This document shows positions 14,269 to 14,758 of a stretch of DNA of 14,758 bases, one piece after another. The stretch comes from an uncultured Luteimonas sp. Lineage in GTDB: Bacteria > Pseudomonadota > Gammaproteobacteria > Xanthomonadales > Xanthomonadaceae. The position numbers and the translations under genes are program-made. The first letter of the stretch is position 1. Each line of letters begins with the position of its first letter. Under the pieces are notes generated by a model. That model was given only the letters and a program-made list of their open reading frames with translations. It was not told the origin of the DNA and ran no database searches. The stretch spans positions 1 to 14,758 of the forward strand of contig CALLKI010000102.1 in the NCBI GenBank assembly GCA_938008415.1, given 5' to 3'.

Positions 14269-14662
14269 GGGCCCGGCGCCATCGGTCCGCCTGGACGTGT
14301 GGCTGTGGGCCGCGCGCTTCTTCAGGACGCGCCCGCTGGCGAAGGACGCCGTGGCCAACGGCCGGGTCGAGGTCAATGGCCAGCGCACGAAACCTTCGCG
14401 CATGGTGCACGTGGGCGACGAACTGGTGGTGCATCGTGGCGGGGAACGCTTCGAGGTCAGGGTGCTGGGGCTGTCCGACCAGCGCGGTCCCGCGTCAGTG
14501 GCGCAGGCCCTGTATGCCGAGAGCGAGGAATCGCGGCGCGCCCGCGAAGCGGCACGCGCGATGCGCGCCGCCGAGCGCGCCGGCTACCGCCCGCCGGAAA
14601 CGAAGCCCGACAAGCGCGCACGACGCCTGCTGCGGGCCCTGGGCGACATCGACGCTTTCTGA
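14261..14662 (+). CDS. hslR: Heat-shock protein Hsp15, S4-domain ribosome rescue factor
   Basis: This 133-residue RNA-binding protein binds 50S subunits that still carry nascent-chain tRNA and helps recycle them after heat stress. The N-terminal S4 domain (about 9-65) has RLDVWLWAARFFRTRPLAKDAVANGRVEVNGQRTKPSRMVHVGDEL, the Hsp15 pattern. The C-terminal part is charged and basic (ESRRAREAARAMRAAERAGYRPPETKPDKRARRLLRALG), as in the family, and the length equals that of E. coli Hsp15. ATG at 14261 is preferred over an in-frame GTG at 14252. It starts inside the end of the small lipoprotein gene. No heat-shock promoter is visible nearby. Confidence 0.93.
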   Translation: MAEGPAPSVRLDVWLWAARFFRTRPLAKDAVANGRVEVNGQRTKPSRMVHVGDELVVHRGGERFEVRVLGLSDQRGPASVAQALYAESEESRRAREAARAMRAAERAGYRPPETKPDKRARRLLRALGDIDAF

Positions 14663-14693
14663 GGCAGCGGATCGCGGCTGGAAAAAAAGGTTC

Positions 14694-14714
14694 TTCTCCC
14701 AACTGAGGGGAGAG
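14694..14714. repeat. Short hairpin repeat, possible leftward terminator
   Basis: TTCTCCC (14694-14700) and GGGAGAG (14708-14714) form a seven-pair stem (one G-T) with loop AACTGAG. Read on the minus strand, the stem is followed five bases later by seven T residues (14688-14682), so it could end a gene arriving from the right of the window. The motif resembles short CTCTCCC/GGGAGAG palindromes that I recall as scattered in xanthomonad intergenic DNA. No T run follows on the plus strand. Confidence 0.5.
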
Positions 14715-14758
14715 AGGCGCACGGCCGACCCGGCAGAATTGTTGTTCTCGAGGCAACA

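Noticed and set aside
14457..14756. A 99-codon minus-strand frame at the right edge
   Set aside because: Mostly antisense to hslR and running through the palindrome and terminator-like element. No ribosome site or domain seen.

Overview
This window looks like an ordinary core-chromosome segment of a very GC-rich gammaproteobacterium. It most resembles the Xanthomonadaceae (Lysobacter/Luteimonas/Stenotrophomonas-like). That placement is an inference from gene order and protein character, not from a database search. The supporting points are ileS-lspA-ispH without fkpB, ypjD divergent from ffh, a class IV aminotransferase gene between ffh and rpsP, rpsP-rimM-trmD-rplS, and an emrR-emrC-emrA-emrB drug-efflux operon in the order described for Stenotrophomonas maltophilia.

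Layout. Bases 1-2080 (+) hold the 3' end of ileS, then lspA (lipoprotein signal peptidase) and ispH (last step of the MEP isoprenoid pathway). A strong bidirectional hairpin terminator at 2106-2136 separates ispH from a convergent tRNA-Thr(CGU) gene (2144-2219, -), which has a clear promoter of its own. radA (2345-3730, +) follows and converges on the efflux operon, with a GC-rich hairpin between them.

Bases 3782-8509 (-) form the efflux block, transcribed right to left: a MarR-type repressor, an outer-membrane channel lipoprotein, an HlyD-type adaptor and a 14-helix DHA2 MFS transporter. Together they would make a tripartite pump spanning both membranes. Its promoter (TTGACA, 17 bases, CAATAT) is overlaid by three AT-rich half-sites that are probably the repressor's own operator. 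The -10 lies so close to the ATG that the message may be leaderless.

Bases 8568-9359 (-) encode a YpjD/CcsA-like eight-helix membrane protein, divergent from ffh (SRP GTPase, 9438-10808, +). After ffh come a class IV aminotransferase and the ribosome/tRNA-maturation cluster rpsP-rimM-trmD-rplS, with apparent promoters before rpsP and rplS and a large hairpin after rplS. The right end holds a small lipoprotein of unknown role overlapping hslR (Hsp15), then 96 bases with no convincing gene.

I looked for a new system and did not find a convincing one: no CRISPR array, insertion sequence, phage gene, toxin-antitoxin pair or unknown multigene cassette is visible. The items most worth checking are the emr operator and probable leaderless start, the absence of Shine-Dalgarno sequences across that operon, a Glu in place of the usual catalytic Asp in TrmD, a possible SD-masking hairpin before the aminotransferase gene, and the unknown lipoprotein.
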